Source: Floccularia luteovirens (lineage: Eukaryota; Basidiomycota; Agaricomycetes; Agaricales; Squamanitaceae). From it: a DNA stretch of 64,000 bases. Numbering within the stretch: the stretch's first letter is position 1; every line of letters begins with the position of its first letter. Under the pieces are notes generated by a model. It worked only from the letters and a program-made list of their open reading frames with translations, ran no database searches and was not told the DNA's origin. The DNA lies in contig VSJF01000004.1 of assembly GCA_009739215.1 (NCBI GenBank), forward strand, positions 744,001-808,000, read 5' to 3'. Both the position numbers and the translations under genes were made by a program. This document shows positions 10,679 to 23,500 of the stretch, piece after piece.

Positions 10679-12846
10679 TCATATCAACCGTCTTTTCGGC
10701 CTCTTGTAATGTGTAAGTCTAGCGTATGGATTTAGATTATGCGAGGGTTGTCCTGAGTGATGAATCCTTCTATTGACATCTGCTAACTTCTGTCGAACCT
10801 TGCTCTTGTGCTCAGCACTTCCATCATCATCACCATCTTGGTATCTCCGCTTTCCCAGTCCATAAAAGGTAGTTTCCGGAATTTCAGATAAATGCTGAGA
10901 CGATTTACTACTCGAATCCACACTTGATACGTCCGACTGGCCCTCTCTTCCCTTCTCTTTCTGTTGCACATTCGCTCTGTTATGCTTCGCGTCTTCGTCA
11001 TCACTCTCCATTGAAGAATCGGAGTCGTAGACATCGAGACTTGCCAAAGCGCGCCGGGCCTTTTCAGAGACAAAAGCAATCTTTGTTTTGATATTAGCAG
11101 CTTGGGGATCAGGAGTAGGCACGATCAGTTTTTCACTGGGTGTTTTTCCTGTTGGCGAGATGGTTGGTAGGATGGGCCCGATAAATGGTGCAGAAACACT
11201 TTCGCCCTTATCTTCCGTGTCATAGGTTCCATCCCTCTCTTTTCGTTTTTTCATGGCTGCTGCCAGAGTTGTTTTTTGTTGGATAGGAGAATGTGGTAGT
11301 ATTTTTAATGCCGTTTCCAGCCCCTGACCTTTATTTCGCATGTAAAACAACATGTATGCGGTTTGTTTTGAGGTTGGCGGATTGCTAAGCTGTGTCACAG
11401 ATTCGTCGTTCATCTCCCACCATTTTCCGTCCCGACTCTTCACAAAAGCATAATAATGTCCTGAATTGGGTCCTCCGCCAGCATGGCAAATAACTCCATA
11501 CAGAGAATAGGAAGGACCATGCTGTCCTTCGCTCATAAAATGTTGTAATAGTAAATTTTCGTCATAGGCAATATGATGACCGATCTTTCGGCCCATCGGT
11601 GAGAAGCGCTTGAGATGCACAGTTAAGATTATGGGAGCCTCGTGTATCGAAAATCTCTTCTCAGCAATAACGTGTTTTTTGCATCTAGAACATCTCGTTA
11701 TCAGATTATGTGGGACCAGAAAAGTAGAACCTTTACTTCTCGCATTTATACTTGTCGGCACCTTTCAAGTAATCAATTGCAACAAATTTTTTTAGGGCAT
11801 CTTTCAGTGTATTGGACTTAAAGATATCCAAGCTCAAGTCGAGAATGCGATCGAATGTATCACTGTTGTGCCCACAATCATGACATGTAACGCGCGACCG
11901 TAACCGTCCTCCAAATATCTTGTGCACCCAGGTAGTCTCTGCGAGTTTGGAATCAATTTTTCTGTATACCGAGATATTAAGTTTTGTGATATTTGGTAGA
12001 TAGTAACAACATACCGAGGTAGGCCAGCAATACACGATTTCTGTAAAGCATCGACTGCATACCGGAGGAATTCATGCGAATCCTCTTGTCTACCCTTGCG
12101 CATATGCTTCGCAATTGCTGTGCCAGGAGATTAGCCAGGTATCAAATTGCTTGTAGGCAACACAATATACTTTGGAGCCTGTTGGCAATCGGCGATGGTG
12201 AAAAGGGAGACTTTGACGTATGTGATTGCACTGCCACTTGTCGCAAACTGCAAGTCATGCAGAAATTCTTTTCCACCAAACCTAGAGTGGAGCGCACATG
12301 ATGAGCCAGAAGCCATGACACTGGAATTTTTACGTACACGAATTTTTGTTATGTGCTAGAAGAAGTTGAAGGAGTGGGGGTGTATGAAGGAGACATTGCA
12401 AAGCACTGTTGAGAAAACACGTGTTGCCGCCATTGTATAAGCCTGCACCACGGTTGCAACTTGGAGGCCATGAGATGTCGATTCCGTCAGGATGAATTGT
12501 AGTGTTCTTCCGGTTGGGTGATAGGGAAGGTTTGATCTTTGTCATTATTTCAGGGGACTTTGTTTCTCCCGAATTCTGAAGCGAAAAGGGTTGAGTAAAG
12601 AAGTGGGTCAACAAAACAAATTAAACTTGCATCGTCTTTGGGGGCTTTTGGTGCAACATTTATAGGTTCATATTTGCTATCTGCAATAGCAAAGGCACCA
12701 GAGGAAGAGCCTTCTACAAATTCAATTGGAGGGGGAAGCAGACTTTTGAATGACTCAATATCTCGTGAAGGTCGATAATGGTGTGTATCATCAGGTGAAT
12801 GCTGGGATGTGAATGTTGACGCTGGCAAAAGAGGTGAAGCGAGCAT
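10679..12846 (-). CDS. Ubiquitin-specific protease (USP36/UBP16-like, C19 family)
   Basis: This is a cysteine deubiquitinase. After a disordered N-terminal region of about 110 residues (start ATG at 12846, [12 protein letters not shown]) comes the Cys box [20 protein letters not shown] with the catalytic Cys. The [16 protein letters not shown] box follows, then a zinc-binding finger with CxxC pairs ([10 protein letters not shown] and later [10 protein letters not shown]). The His box reads [20 protein letters not shown], and the domain ends [24 protein letters not shown]. The C-terminal 250 residues are disordered and charged, ending in a basic tail ([10 protein letters not shown]). This order and the basic tail match the USP36/USP42 group, which acts in the nucleolus in animals. 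At least five introns lie in the N-terminal two thirds. The length, about 610 residues, is typical. Confidence 0.92.
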
Positions 12847-13116
12847 TGTAACCTGGGGTAATATTGTGGGGGCGTCACGCAGTCTGAAGGTGGACCAGAC
12901 GCGGAGAAGTAGGTGATGATACTGACGGGGTATGGAGAACGTCGTTAGAGGGACGAGAGACGGACTGTATTTTGAGATTCAGATCCTTTGTTTGGCATGA
13001 CATTCATCTCAAAACAATGATTACATTTATTATATATAAGTACTATATATTACTATTAGTATACGCGATTAAGTTGAGTTAGTAGAGTAAGTAGATTATA
13101 GGTATGTATTAATATA
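12847..13116. other. AT-rich intergenic spacer
   Basis: The 270 bp between two tandem minus-strand genes contain a strongly AT-rich block at about 13018-13115. It probably holds the promoter of the protease gene and the terminator of the zinc-finger gene. No specific site is recognised. Confidence 0.4.
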
Positions 13117-14321
13117 TCAGAAAATTTGAGATTCAACGGGCGCTATCCACAAGCGCTTTTGCTCACCAGGAGCATATTGGAAATACGATTCGAATCCCGA
13201 GTCATCCCGATGTTTGACACGGCTGAAAGTCTCTTCTACTTGCCATAATGGTTGCGAGTACGGATGGAAATTTGGTTTAATATACTGAACCGGAACTTGA
13301 AAATCGCTGGAAGGTGTTCTTGTGTTGTCATCAGACGACACCGGAGAAGATGATGATGAACCCGAGAAAGCCCATTGAAGATGATCGTTAGAGTGAACAA
13401 GTGGCAACTGCTGTGGTTGGGAGCGATCATGGATGCTAGGTTGAGTATTGATGTTAGCCTTTTCTTCAAAAGGTGACTCTAGCCATGCTGAAAGTGACGG
13501 CAGGTGTCCGACTACAAAAATAGTACATCACTTTATGAATCTTGTTAGACAGAAAAGCTATGCTTACAACCCGTAAATATATCATTATTCTGAGATCGCA
13601 AGATCGGTGTTTTGGGCTCCTGGATCTGAGAGGGAGCTTGGTTTCGAGAAATAGAAAGCTTTCGAGTCACTCTAGGAGCGGAAAGAAGGGGCGGTGCCAA
13701 GGAATCGATATCGACTATGTCTGGATCGATGTTATGTTTACGCAAATGTTTTGCAAAGGCGGATCGACGTTTGATGCTGAAAAAGGCTTTGAACACACAT
13801 GTCACTGACAAGATATCTATCCGCATACCTGGATTTACAACAAGGGTGTGGGCACCTGAATGCTCCAACCCGAAGGTGGGTTTCCTTTCGGTGTCTCGCA
13901 CATGATGATGGATCCCCGAATGCTGCTGCACAATTTCCAAACCCACAAGCAAATGGCTTGACTTTGGAGCTGTTTAAAGTGATTAGATACCAGACCTTGC
14001 CAGTCAATTTATTGATAACATACTGGACATTCTGATGGGTTTTTAACCCTGAGAACTGAGAGAATGCCTTTCCGCAGTCAAAACACTTGTGAGGCCTGTA
14101 ATGTGGGATGTATAAATGGGAAAAGATCCGACTAGTTAAATCTGACGAACTTGTAACCGGTGTGCAATAGTTCATGACGGACAAGATCGCCTTTCCGCGC
14201 AAAAGTCTTGGTGCAAGCAGAGCACTGGAACTTTCGGATGATTTGGTTAGTCGCCTGGAAAAACAAAAAGATGACGTTCATAAAAGTGCACATAATTTGT
14301 TTATCCACTCACCAGCTTCAT
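13117..14321 (-). CDS. C2H2 zinc-finger protein with four fingers
   Basis: The protein is a probable sequence-specific DNA-binding transcription factor. A 9 nt first exon (ATG at 14321, encoding MKL) ends at GTGAGT. Splicing gives fingers in order: FQCSACTKTFARKGDLVRHE; after the linker HTGYKPHK, CFDCGKAFSQFSGLKTHQ..H; FACGFGNCAAAFGDPSSCAR HRKETH, a longer-loop finger; and FRCPHPCCKS..KRRSAFAKHLRKH, split by an intron. The remainder is Ser/Pro-rich and disordered, with a basic stretch (APRVTRKLSISRNQ) and an acidic/aromatic end. Introns separate nearly every finger, and all joins keep frame. About 280 residues. The target and regulator class are unknown. It is transcribed in the same direction as the protease gene 270 bp downstream. 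Confidence 0.85.
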
Positions 14322-17044
14322 ATTGTATATATAGAAATTGGTTAGCTTGCTGTCAGGCAGAGACGCTGACCCGCAACGTCGTTGAATAAAATTAGTGTTG
14401 TTGGTGAGCGGGAAGTGGCCGAGTTGTAGAGGAAAGAAAAGACGAAAAAATCCGATAAGAAATAACTGTCCTTATAAAGTGATCGAAAAACCTTCCAACA
14501 CAAAGGACAGAACAGAATGGGGGAACCTCGTTGTTTAAAACCTAGAATTGTTTATTGTCTCAAATCGCGGAGATAAGTCAAAATTGTACCGAACAAGTCC
14601 TTAAAAGGATGATTGCAAAATAAAGGGGTGACAAACGGAAAACAGCCCCGTGAATATAATAAAGAACTACCTCATTAGTTGGTCTTTGCGGCTTCCGCCA
14701 AGTCGCAAACGGGGTGATTGTCAGGGAAACCTGTAGGAAGTTGAAAAAGTTTCACTGCGATCATCCAACAAAGAGAGGAATTGGTACCTTACCGATCTTG
14801 TGTACCTATGATACTCACGTGCCCATTTTTGTCAAACAAACAGCGACATAATAATAGCTATCCATCCAGAATTTGGATGGTTTGAAATCAAAATGTTGAT
14901 TCGAAAATTTAACAGGATAGATTTCCAAGCCCTAGACTACCCCCTTCTTCTAGCCACGGGGCCATCACTTGAATGCTATGATCCTCGTAGATTTAAGAAG
15001 AAAAAGGTAGGAGGGACAGTTCCGACTCACATCAAAATACTCTCCCCAGATATGTGGATGCATATCACCTTGCCAGGGAGTGGAACGGGAGCTGACATGA
15101 ATCAACGCCGGATGGGGAAACTGTTTGGTGTGTGTGTGTTGTGTAACTTATCAAAGCCATTATTTGGATAGATAAAACTCGGTTCACGACAGCTCAGAAG
15201 ATACTGCTCCAATGGGCAAGTCTCGGATCTAGCAAGCGTAAACATTATATCTTTCGAGAATATGGATATTGTTGCTCCTTTGTTGATAGACAGGGACTGA
15301 AATAGATACTTAGTGGTCATTCATAGATTTGATAATGCACCACGTAGCATTCATATCATGTGAGATAGACCAGCATCTTCAAAGGTAACCCTTACTGCTG
15401 GGTGAAAGGACTTCATTTTGGATCCCGTATTGACAATAAAGTTAACTATTTTGATCTGAGCCCTGTAGTTTTAGTAACATCACCAATCTCACCATCCTTG
15501 ACCATCACAATTCGCAATATCACCTGCTTTTCGTACTGACATCGATCCAAACGAAATAATAAAGGGTAACGTCTACGATCGATTTGACCTCAGATACGCG
15601 CCTATAGCTCTAAAAGAACTCATCCTCTGAGCCTAAACCTTTTGTGCATAAGTCATCGAACCAGACAAGAGATAACGAACTACAAAGCGCCACTCAATGT
15701 GATCTGGACGCGTGAGGTCCTTTCAAACGATCCTGCAAGAATTCCCGGCACCCCAATTGTTTCAGTCAAAAAGTAGGTAGAACCGAATCTACATCTCTTG
15801 CTAGGACTGACGAATTTCAACAGTTAACATTTTGAGAGGGAGATCATATGCTATTATTCAAAGAGATATTCTGTGCTTAGAATGTCAACAGATAATAACA
15901 TAAGAATAGCGGGAGGACTTGCTACAGAGGACATCCATGATACGATGAAAGAATGAGGACTGGTGTTAATTCTGAAACTCAACAAATCGATTTCCCAGCC
16001 CAGACTGTCAATCCCTTTGTCATCCTTTCTTCTAGTCAACCCACAACTGAGCGAAGCATATCGATGGTGTGACAGTGACTACCTGCATAAGCTATCATGG
16101 CTTCACTGCTTGTGCCGTTACTATGATACCTGACAATATAAATGGTAGTGTTTGCAGGCCATTAGACCCATCCACAAAGCGTCTTCGGGGTATCCCTTCA
16201 CCTTGTCTGCGCCATCGGCTGTTTCGCTTTTCCCATACGTTTCACGGCTACCTTTGTCCAGCAGGTGTTTGGCACAGCTAGAGTAAATATATGCACAAAT
16301 CACGTACTATGTGTGTCGTAGGTCAAGGCGAACTTCATCTGCTGAAGCGGAGAGTTGTACCAATCAATCAATACTTTTAATTGGATTTTCGTGGGTGGAG
16401 AAGGCTCGGATTCGCGGGATTGCGTAGAAATTCGTCGAGTAGACCCAACATGTGGTGGTTCCTAAAATAAATATTCTTATGGCGTCGTTAACCAAGCAAG
16501 CGGTATGTGCAGGATGCGACTATAAGTTCGTTCAAGAAAACAGGAAGGTCGAAGTAAGAGTTTTTATATCTATATCTTGGGTTGATAAATTATATAAATC
16601 AGACAATATGGCAAAGGCACTCACCTCTATGTAGTCTCCCGCAATTCCCCGATCCTCTATCACCCTCCACAATAGAAGACCCTTTTTTTAGGCAGGGTTT
16701 AGAACTTGCGCCGCTGGCAAAAGGTTTTGAAATAAAAGAAGTGGATGAGAAACAAAGGAATAACGTTAATACCCTAATGCGTGATGCATTGATGGGCCAT
16801 CATTCCATTGTGTTGGCCTAAAAAAAGATCGTTACAGCATTTATTGTATTCTTCATATACCCTTTTGCTGTCATCGTTGTCCTTGCCAGGATATGTACTG
16901 GTCGAAACAAGTCTTCAATTGTCCTTGGTTGCTGTCAAGGAATTTCAGAAATATTCGAATATGATATTTAAGAGACCGTTCGATTTCAAATCTCATCCAA
17001 AAACACATTGCCTACTACCTACTAGTACTATCGGGTTCCCCCAC
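14322..17044. other. Gene-poor 2.7 kb interval
   Basis: No convincing gene is visible. It contains exon-like scraps on the minus strand: a piece ending GFPDNHPVCDLAEAAKTN plus stop at about 14673-14728, preceded by a CTACAG acceptor, and an upstream scrap reading AVCLFDKNGH before GTGAGT at about 14815-14850. Another open patch (HPHIWGEYFD before GTGAGT) lies at about 15026-15060. A CA/TG dinucleotide run occurs near 15127-15141. These could be a small gene with missed exons or a decayed one. The part from 15.3 to 17.0 kb shows nothing I can name. Confidence 0.4.
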
Positions 17045-18876
17045 ATGAATCTCAAACACCTCTCTAATTTTTCCTTCTATTTCAAAACAACAGCATCTCC
17101 CCCTAAGGTTCAATATGCTAATATTCATCGTTATTTTCCAGAAGACATACTCCTCGAAATCTCCCAGCATTGCTCTGGGCGAAAAGATATCCTAAATCTA
17201 GCTTTTACTGTACGTGGGACTCACCATGATTCAAATTCGCAATGCATTCGACTAATACTCTTTTGTTCGCAGTGTAATGCCAATTACAAATGCCTTATTC
17301 CCGTTTTATTTGCAGATATGGACATCATAGGCTATAACCTATGTAATGAAGTGACCCATTTGCTTTGTGATAGACCCGACTTGGCATCCTATGTGAAAAG
17401 ACTCGTATTGCATCCAAGTCATGTCATTTCCTCGATTAAAGGAGCCTTGAAACAAGAGAAAAAAATAATCGGAAGGCTCAAGCAAATGGTTCCTCACCTT
17501 CTCTCTCTTCAAACGTTCTTATGGGACGGACTTGAATGCCCCGATGACAGCATTTGGGGGACCTTGCGCTCTAAGTGAGTCTCAAAAACTTACCGTTATC
17601 AAGGTTTAATGGATCACCTGTAGTTGCCCCCAACTTAACTACGTTGGTACCACTATTGGGAAGCAGTTCATCAAGGACGACAGTTTGGTACGGTGCCATT
17701 TCTTTGCATATTCATACAGCGCTAACAAACAGCAGCTATTTGATTTCAGTGATCTTATCGGCTTCTCCCTTACATCAAAACGGCACCCATTAGGTTGGAT
17801 GTCGACCGGTGAGCCATCTGTCCATCATCACAATCATATACTCATGATTTCTTCTAGGTACACCTGTTAAGAGTCTACCGGACGCAATGTGGAGAATGTT
17901 ACACAATCGCTGCCCACTATTGGAAGAACTATCGATAGGTACAATAGGCTCTGCTCCATCAGATCAGGTATTCGACGTTCGCCCTCTCATTCAAGGACGA
18001 TGGCCACGTTTGCACAGCCTGTCAATTGGAAATACAGAGATTCAAAATTATAAAATTCCTAAAAACGTCCTAGCTGCCATACACAAAGAGTTTAACGATT
18101 TCATTTCTGCCCATCCACTGTTGAAACAATTCCATATTCCCAGTTATACCAAAATACCAAGAATCGGTTCTGCCGGGTCGAACATGAAGATAGAATCATT
18201 CAGTGGTGATTTCCGTGACCTCCATGACCTACTTCCGGCCTGCAATCTGAAGGAGTTGATATTATGCACAAGGACTCATTCTGCGGAGGATACATCATGT
18301 GTTCGCCAAATATTGGGCGGGCTTCATGCTCTGACGTCACTCACCATCTGGATAGACCTGTCAGACAGACTCGAGAATGATATGCACGAAGTAGAGGAAG
18401 ATGCGAAGGGAACAGACCACTTGGAAATCTTCCGCTCAATTTTGGCTGTGTGTCCTGGACTTGAATACTTCAAAGTGTTGTGTTCCACCAAATCAAAATA
18501 TAGTTTCTCAATGGTGCATCTATTTTGATTTTGATTTCAATATTTGTTAACTTGAATTTAGAATGATCTTCCGAAGGCTCTTGCAGTTGCTCCAAAACTA
18601 AAAAGCCTTGAAGTACACAAAGTTCATATATTAGGCGAAGAAGACATGATCCAAACCGCCATGCAGTTGGCTCAGCAGCTCCCTGGTTTGGAGCGCGTGT
18701 GTTTGAGGGTGTCTGCGACGCGATGGACGTCTTCTGAACCGATGCTTCTGAGGCAGATAGGGACATACCAAATCCTCCGGGATGACACCACGGGAGAAGG
18801 AACCCAACTGTTGGCAGATGAGTTTGGAGCAGGATATTTTCTACGATTTAAGCGGAAATACAAGCAGAAGCTGTAG
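17045..18876 (+). CDS. F-box-like/LRR-type protein
   Basis: This looks like one of the lineage-expanded agaricomycete F-box-like proteins, which usually act as substrate adaptors of SCF ubiquitin ligases. The start region reads NIHRYFPEDILLEISQHCSG, matching the short fungal F-box-like helix (P-x-D/E-I-L..I). The rest has irregular leucine-rich strands, e.g. KRLVLHPSHV, LLEELSIGTIG, RLHSLSIGNTE, LKELILCTRTH and LTSLTIWIDLS. Splice joins occur near 17215-17272, 17574-17623, 17806-17860 and about 18475-18560. The last exon ends FLRFKRKYKQKL and a stop at 18874-18876. The length is about 480 residues. The start is uncertain: an in-frame ATG at 16961 would add 28 residues, but 17045 lies closer to the conserved part. 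The branching-enzyme gene starts 93 bp downstream on the same strand. Confidence 0.7.
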
Positions 18877-18969
18877 TAAATAAATAAATGTAAATCTCGG
18901 TCTGTTGTGGCAGTGCAAAGACCATAAAAGTCAACGAACGATCAGTGAACTTGCAGGAACGTCATACAA

Positions 18970-21624
18970 ATGTCAAATCCAGCGATGAACCCAACTCGAT
19001 ACGGAACTGACTTCTATAAATTCCTGGCTTCCATTCAATCTCCACACAGTCGCTCACCCTCCCCTTCTCCCTCGACCCCTCATTTTTTGCACCATCAAAA
19101 TATGCCTTCAGCTAGACTCAACCCAGAAAAAGTCCTCGAGCTTGATGGCTATCTCAAACCCAACATTCCTGCCTTAGTGCAGAGACACGACAGCTTCAGA
19201 AAATGGAAAGATACCATTGATAAGCACGAAGGAGGCTACGAAAAATTTACTCAAGGATATTTGAAGTTTGGCCTAAACGTTGGCTCAAACCAAGAAGTCG
19301 TGTACAGAGAATGGGCGCCAAATGCTCGTGAAGCTTTCCTTATTGGTGATTTCAGTAAGTCTCACCATGAAAAAAAAAATTTTTTTCTTCCAACTCAGAA
19401 ATTTTGTAGATGAATGGAACAGAACCTCACACCCTATGACAGAAGATGAATTTGGTGTTTGGGAAATTACTGTTCCTCCAACCAGTTCAGGCGTCTGTGC
19501 TATTCCGCACGACTCCAAAATCAAAGTAAATATAGCTTCCGAGCATATGCTTGACATGTCCGTGATTGATATGGCGTTTAGATATCTATGGTCTTACCTA
19601 ATGGTGAACGCATTGAACGCCTTCCTGCATGGATCACACGTGTTACACAAGATTTGAGTGTTTCTCCCGTATACGATGCGCGATTCTGGAATCCTCCCAA
19701 GTCAGAGATATATACTGCAAAAAATCCTCGTCCTCCCAAACCTACCAATATCAGAATTTATGAAGCCCATGTCGGAATATCTACACCAGAAGGCAGGGTA
19801 GGAACTTACAAGGAGTTCACTCGAGATATCTTGTCAAGAATCAAGGATCTGGGATACAACACCATCCAACTTATGGCAATCATGGAACATCCGTATTATG
19901 CTTGTAAGTACCTTGCCGATCGCGAAACATAGAGATTAAATTTTATCACGCGTAGCTTTCGGTTATCAAGTCACAAGCTTTTTTGCTGCTAGTTCGCGTT
20001 ATGGGACACCAGACGATTTGAAAGAGCTAGTTGATACCGCACATGGGTTAGGGTTGACTGTCTTATTGGACATTGTTCACTCCCACGCCTGCAAAAATGT
20101 CCTCGACGGCATAAACGAGTTTGATGGAACAGATCACCTCTACTTCCACGAAGGTGGTAAAGGACGACACGATCTTTGGGATAGCAGACTTTTCAATTAT
20201 GGAAGTCATGAAGTACTGAGATTCCTACTGAGCAATTTGCGCTACTGGGTGCAAGAATATGGCTTCGACGGTTTCCGTTTCGATGGTGTCACGAGCATGA
20301 TGTACAAGCACCATGGAATCGGTGCTGGCTTTTCTGGGGGATACCACGAATACTTTGGAGATGCTGCTGATGAAGAAGCGATCGTATATCTTATGCTAGT
20401 GAGTAGTAAATGCAATTATTCATCCCATACAAATCTAAATTTGGTTCAAGGCTAATGACTCGATGCACTCTCTTTACCCCTCTCTTGTCACAATTGCTGA
20501 AGATGTATCTGGAATGCCGCTGTTGGGTGTCGATATTGATAGAGGCGGTGTCGGTTTTGACTACCGCTTATCGATGGCCATCCCGGACATGTGGATAAAA
20601 TTACTTAAACACAACAGTGACGATGAATGGGACATCGGTAATATCGTGCACACCCTGACGAACAGACGTTATGGTGAAAAATGTATTGCATATTGTGAAA
20701 GTCACGACCAAGCACTTGTAGGAGATAAAACGTTGGCATTCTGGCTTATGGATAAAGAAATGTGTACGTTTGCCTTTGTCTGCTCAGAATGATTCATTAT
20801 ACCCTTTGTCAGACACGAACATGTCCGACCTCACGCCTATGACGTCGGTTATTGCTAGGGGACTGGCACTCCACAAGATGATCAGGTGTGTACACTTGTC
20901 ATCTTAACCGCATACATGTGCTTACTTCTTCAGGTTACTTACACACTCTCTCGGCGGTGAAGGTTATCTCAATTTCGAAGGGAATGAATTTGGTCATCCT
21001 GAGGTATTTCAGTGCTTCCACTACCTACCAAACGACTTATAACCCTCGTCTTAAGTGGTTGGATTTCCCTCGGGAAGGCAATGGCAACTCATTTCATTAC
21101 GCGCGTCGACAGTGGAATGTGGTCGACGACAAACTTCTTCGTTACCGATATCTGAACGCATTTGATAGCGCAATGAACCACCTAGCTGGACAGTATGGTT
21201 GGCTTGAAGCCCCACAGGCATGTATAAACGCTGCATCTACACCCGACCAAAAAGCCAACGTTTCCCGTAATAACCAGGCGTATGTTTCTTTAAAGCACGA
21301 AGGAGATAAAGTCATCGTCTTCGAACGTTCTGGCCTCCTCTTCATTTTCAATTTTCACCCAAGGAACAGCTACACTGATTACAGGGTTGGTGTAGAAGAA
21401 GCGGGAGAATATCGGATTATATTGAGCAGTGATGAAGGTAGATTCGGTGGATTCGATAATATTAAACTCGATGGCCAGTTCTTCACCACGCCAATGGAAT
21501 GGAATAACAGGAAAAACTGGCTACAGGTCTGTTGTGTCCATTATACGACTGCTTGTACTTAATTTGATCATAACATTCCCAGGTGTACATCCCAAGCAGG
21601 ACTTGCATCGTTCTCGCAAAATAA
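18970..21624 (+). CDS. GLC3: 1,4-alpha-glucan (glycogen) branching enzyme, GH13
   Basis: The enzyme transfers alpha-1,4 glucan segments to alpha-1,6 positions during cytosolic glycogen synthesis. A Ser/Pro-rich leader of about 45 residues precedes the conserved N terminus ([15 protein letters not shown]). The CBM48 region follows ([19 protein letters not shown]), then [55 protein letters not shown] with the nucleophile Asp, [11 protein letters not shown] with the acid/base Glu, and [13 protein letters not shown] with the third acidic residue in the usual HDQ context. [11 protein letters not shown] and the C-terminal beta domain ([14 protein letters not shown]) complete it. About nine introns are present. 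The last exon adds [13 protein letters not shown] and the stop at 21622-21624. The length, about 690 residues, fits eukaryotic branching enzymes. An in-frame ATG at the later [10 protein letters not shown] is an alternative start. Confidence 0.95.
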
Positions 21625-21945
21625 TCAAATACAGATCAAAGCTTTCATGGAGAGAATCGCGGTTGAAGCACATGAAATCAAAAATAGAGGATCGGACATC
21701 AATTATAATAAATGAATGCAGACTCACATTATGGAATATATCAATTCAATCATTCTATGACCCAGCACACCCCTAGCATTAAGCTCAAATTGTTTAGATT
21801 CGGCAAATCACCATGTTCTATGACAAGAGGCGATACAAATATACATTTTAGTCAGGTTACATTTTTTAAACCCTCTCCATTCTGGTTTTATACATTTCAT
21901 TTCATATACCTGTAATGTTCCTCTCCGGGTCATTGACAACAACGC
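21625..21945. other. Convergent 3' spacer
   Basis: The 321 bp between the stop codons of the branching-enzyme and LEU2 genes hold no gene that I can see. They presumably contain the two polyadenylation regions. Confidence 0.4.
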
Positions 21946-23297
<1,352 letters not shown>

Positions 23298-23433
23298 ATA
23301 TACTTACAGCTCTGAAATCTAGATGATGGTAGATATATACTCTCCAAGACAAAGATTTTTTTGTATTAACCTGCGGCCAATATTCCCGACACCCCTCTAG
23401 TCGGCCGAGTCCAAAAATATATCTTGAATACAT

Positions 23434-23439
23434 CACGTG
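23434..23439. promoter_or_regulatory. CACGTG E-box between LEU2 and NOB1
   Basis: A palindromic CACGTG (context ATCACGTGGG) lies in the 203 bp divergent promoter shared by LEU2 and NOB1. Cbf1-type bHLH factors bind this core in fungi. I did not find a perfect CCGGNNCCGG Leu3 site. Function is inference. Confidence 0.35.
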
Positions 23440-23500
23440 GGTAGACTTATCAGATTCATTGTCAAAATTTTGAATTTCTCTCTCAAGTACTATAAATCTA

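Noticed and set aside
13180..13205. GATTCGAATCCCG resembling a tRNA T-loop
   Set aside because: It lies inside the coding last exon of the C2H2 gene, and no acceptor stem or anticodon arm can be formed around it.
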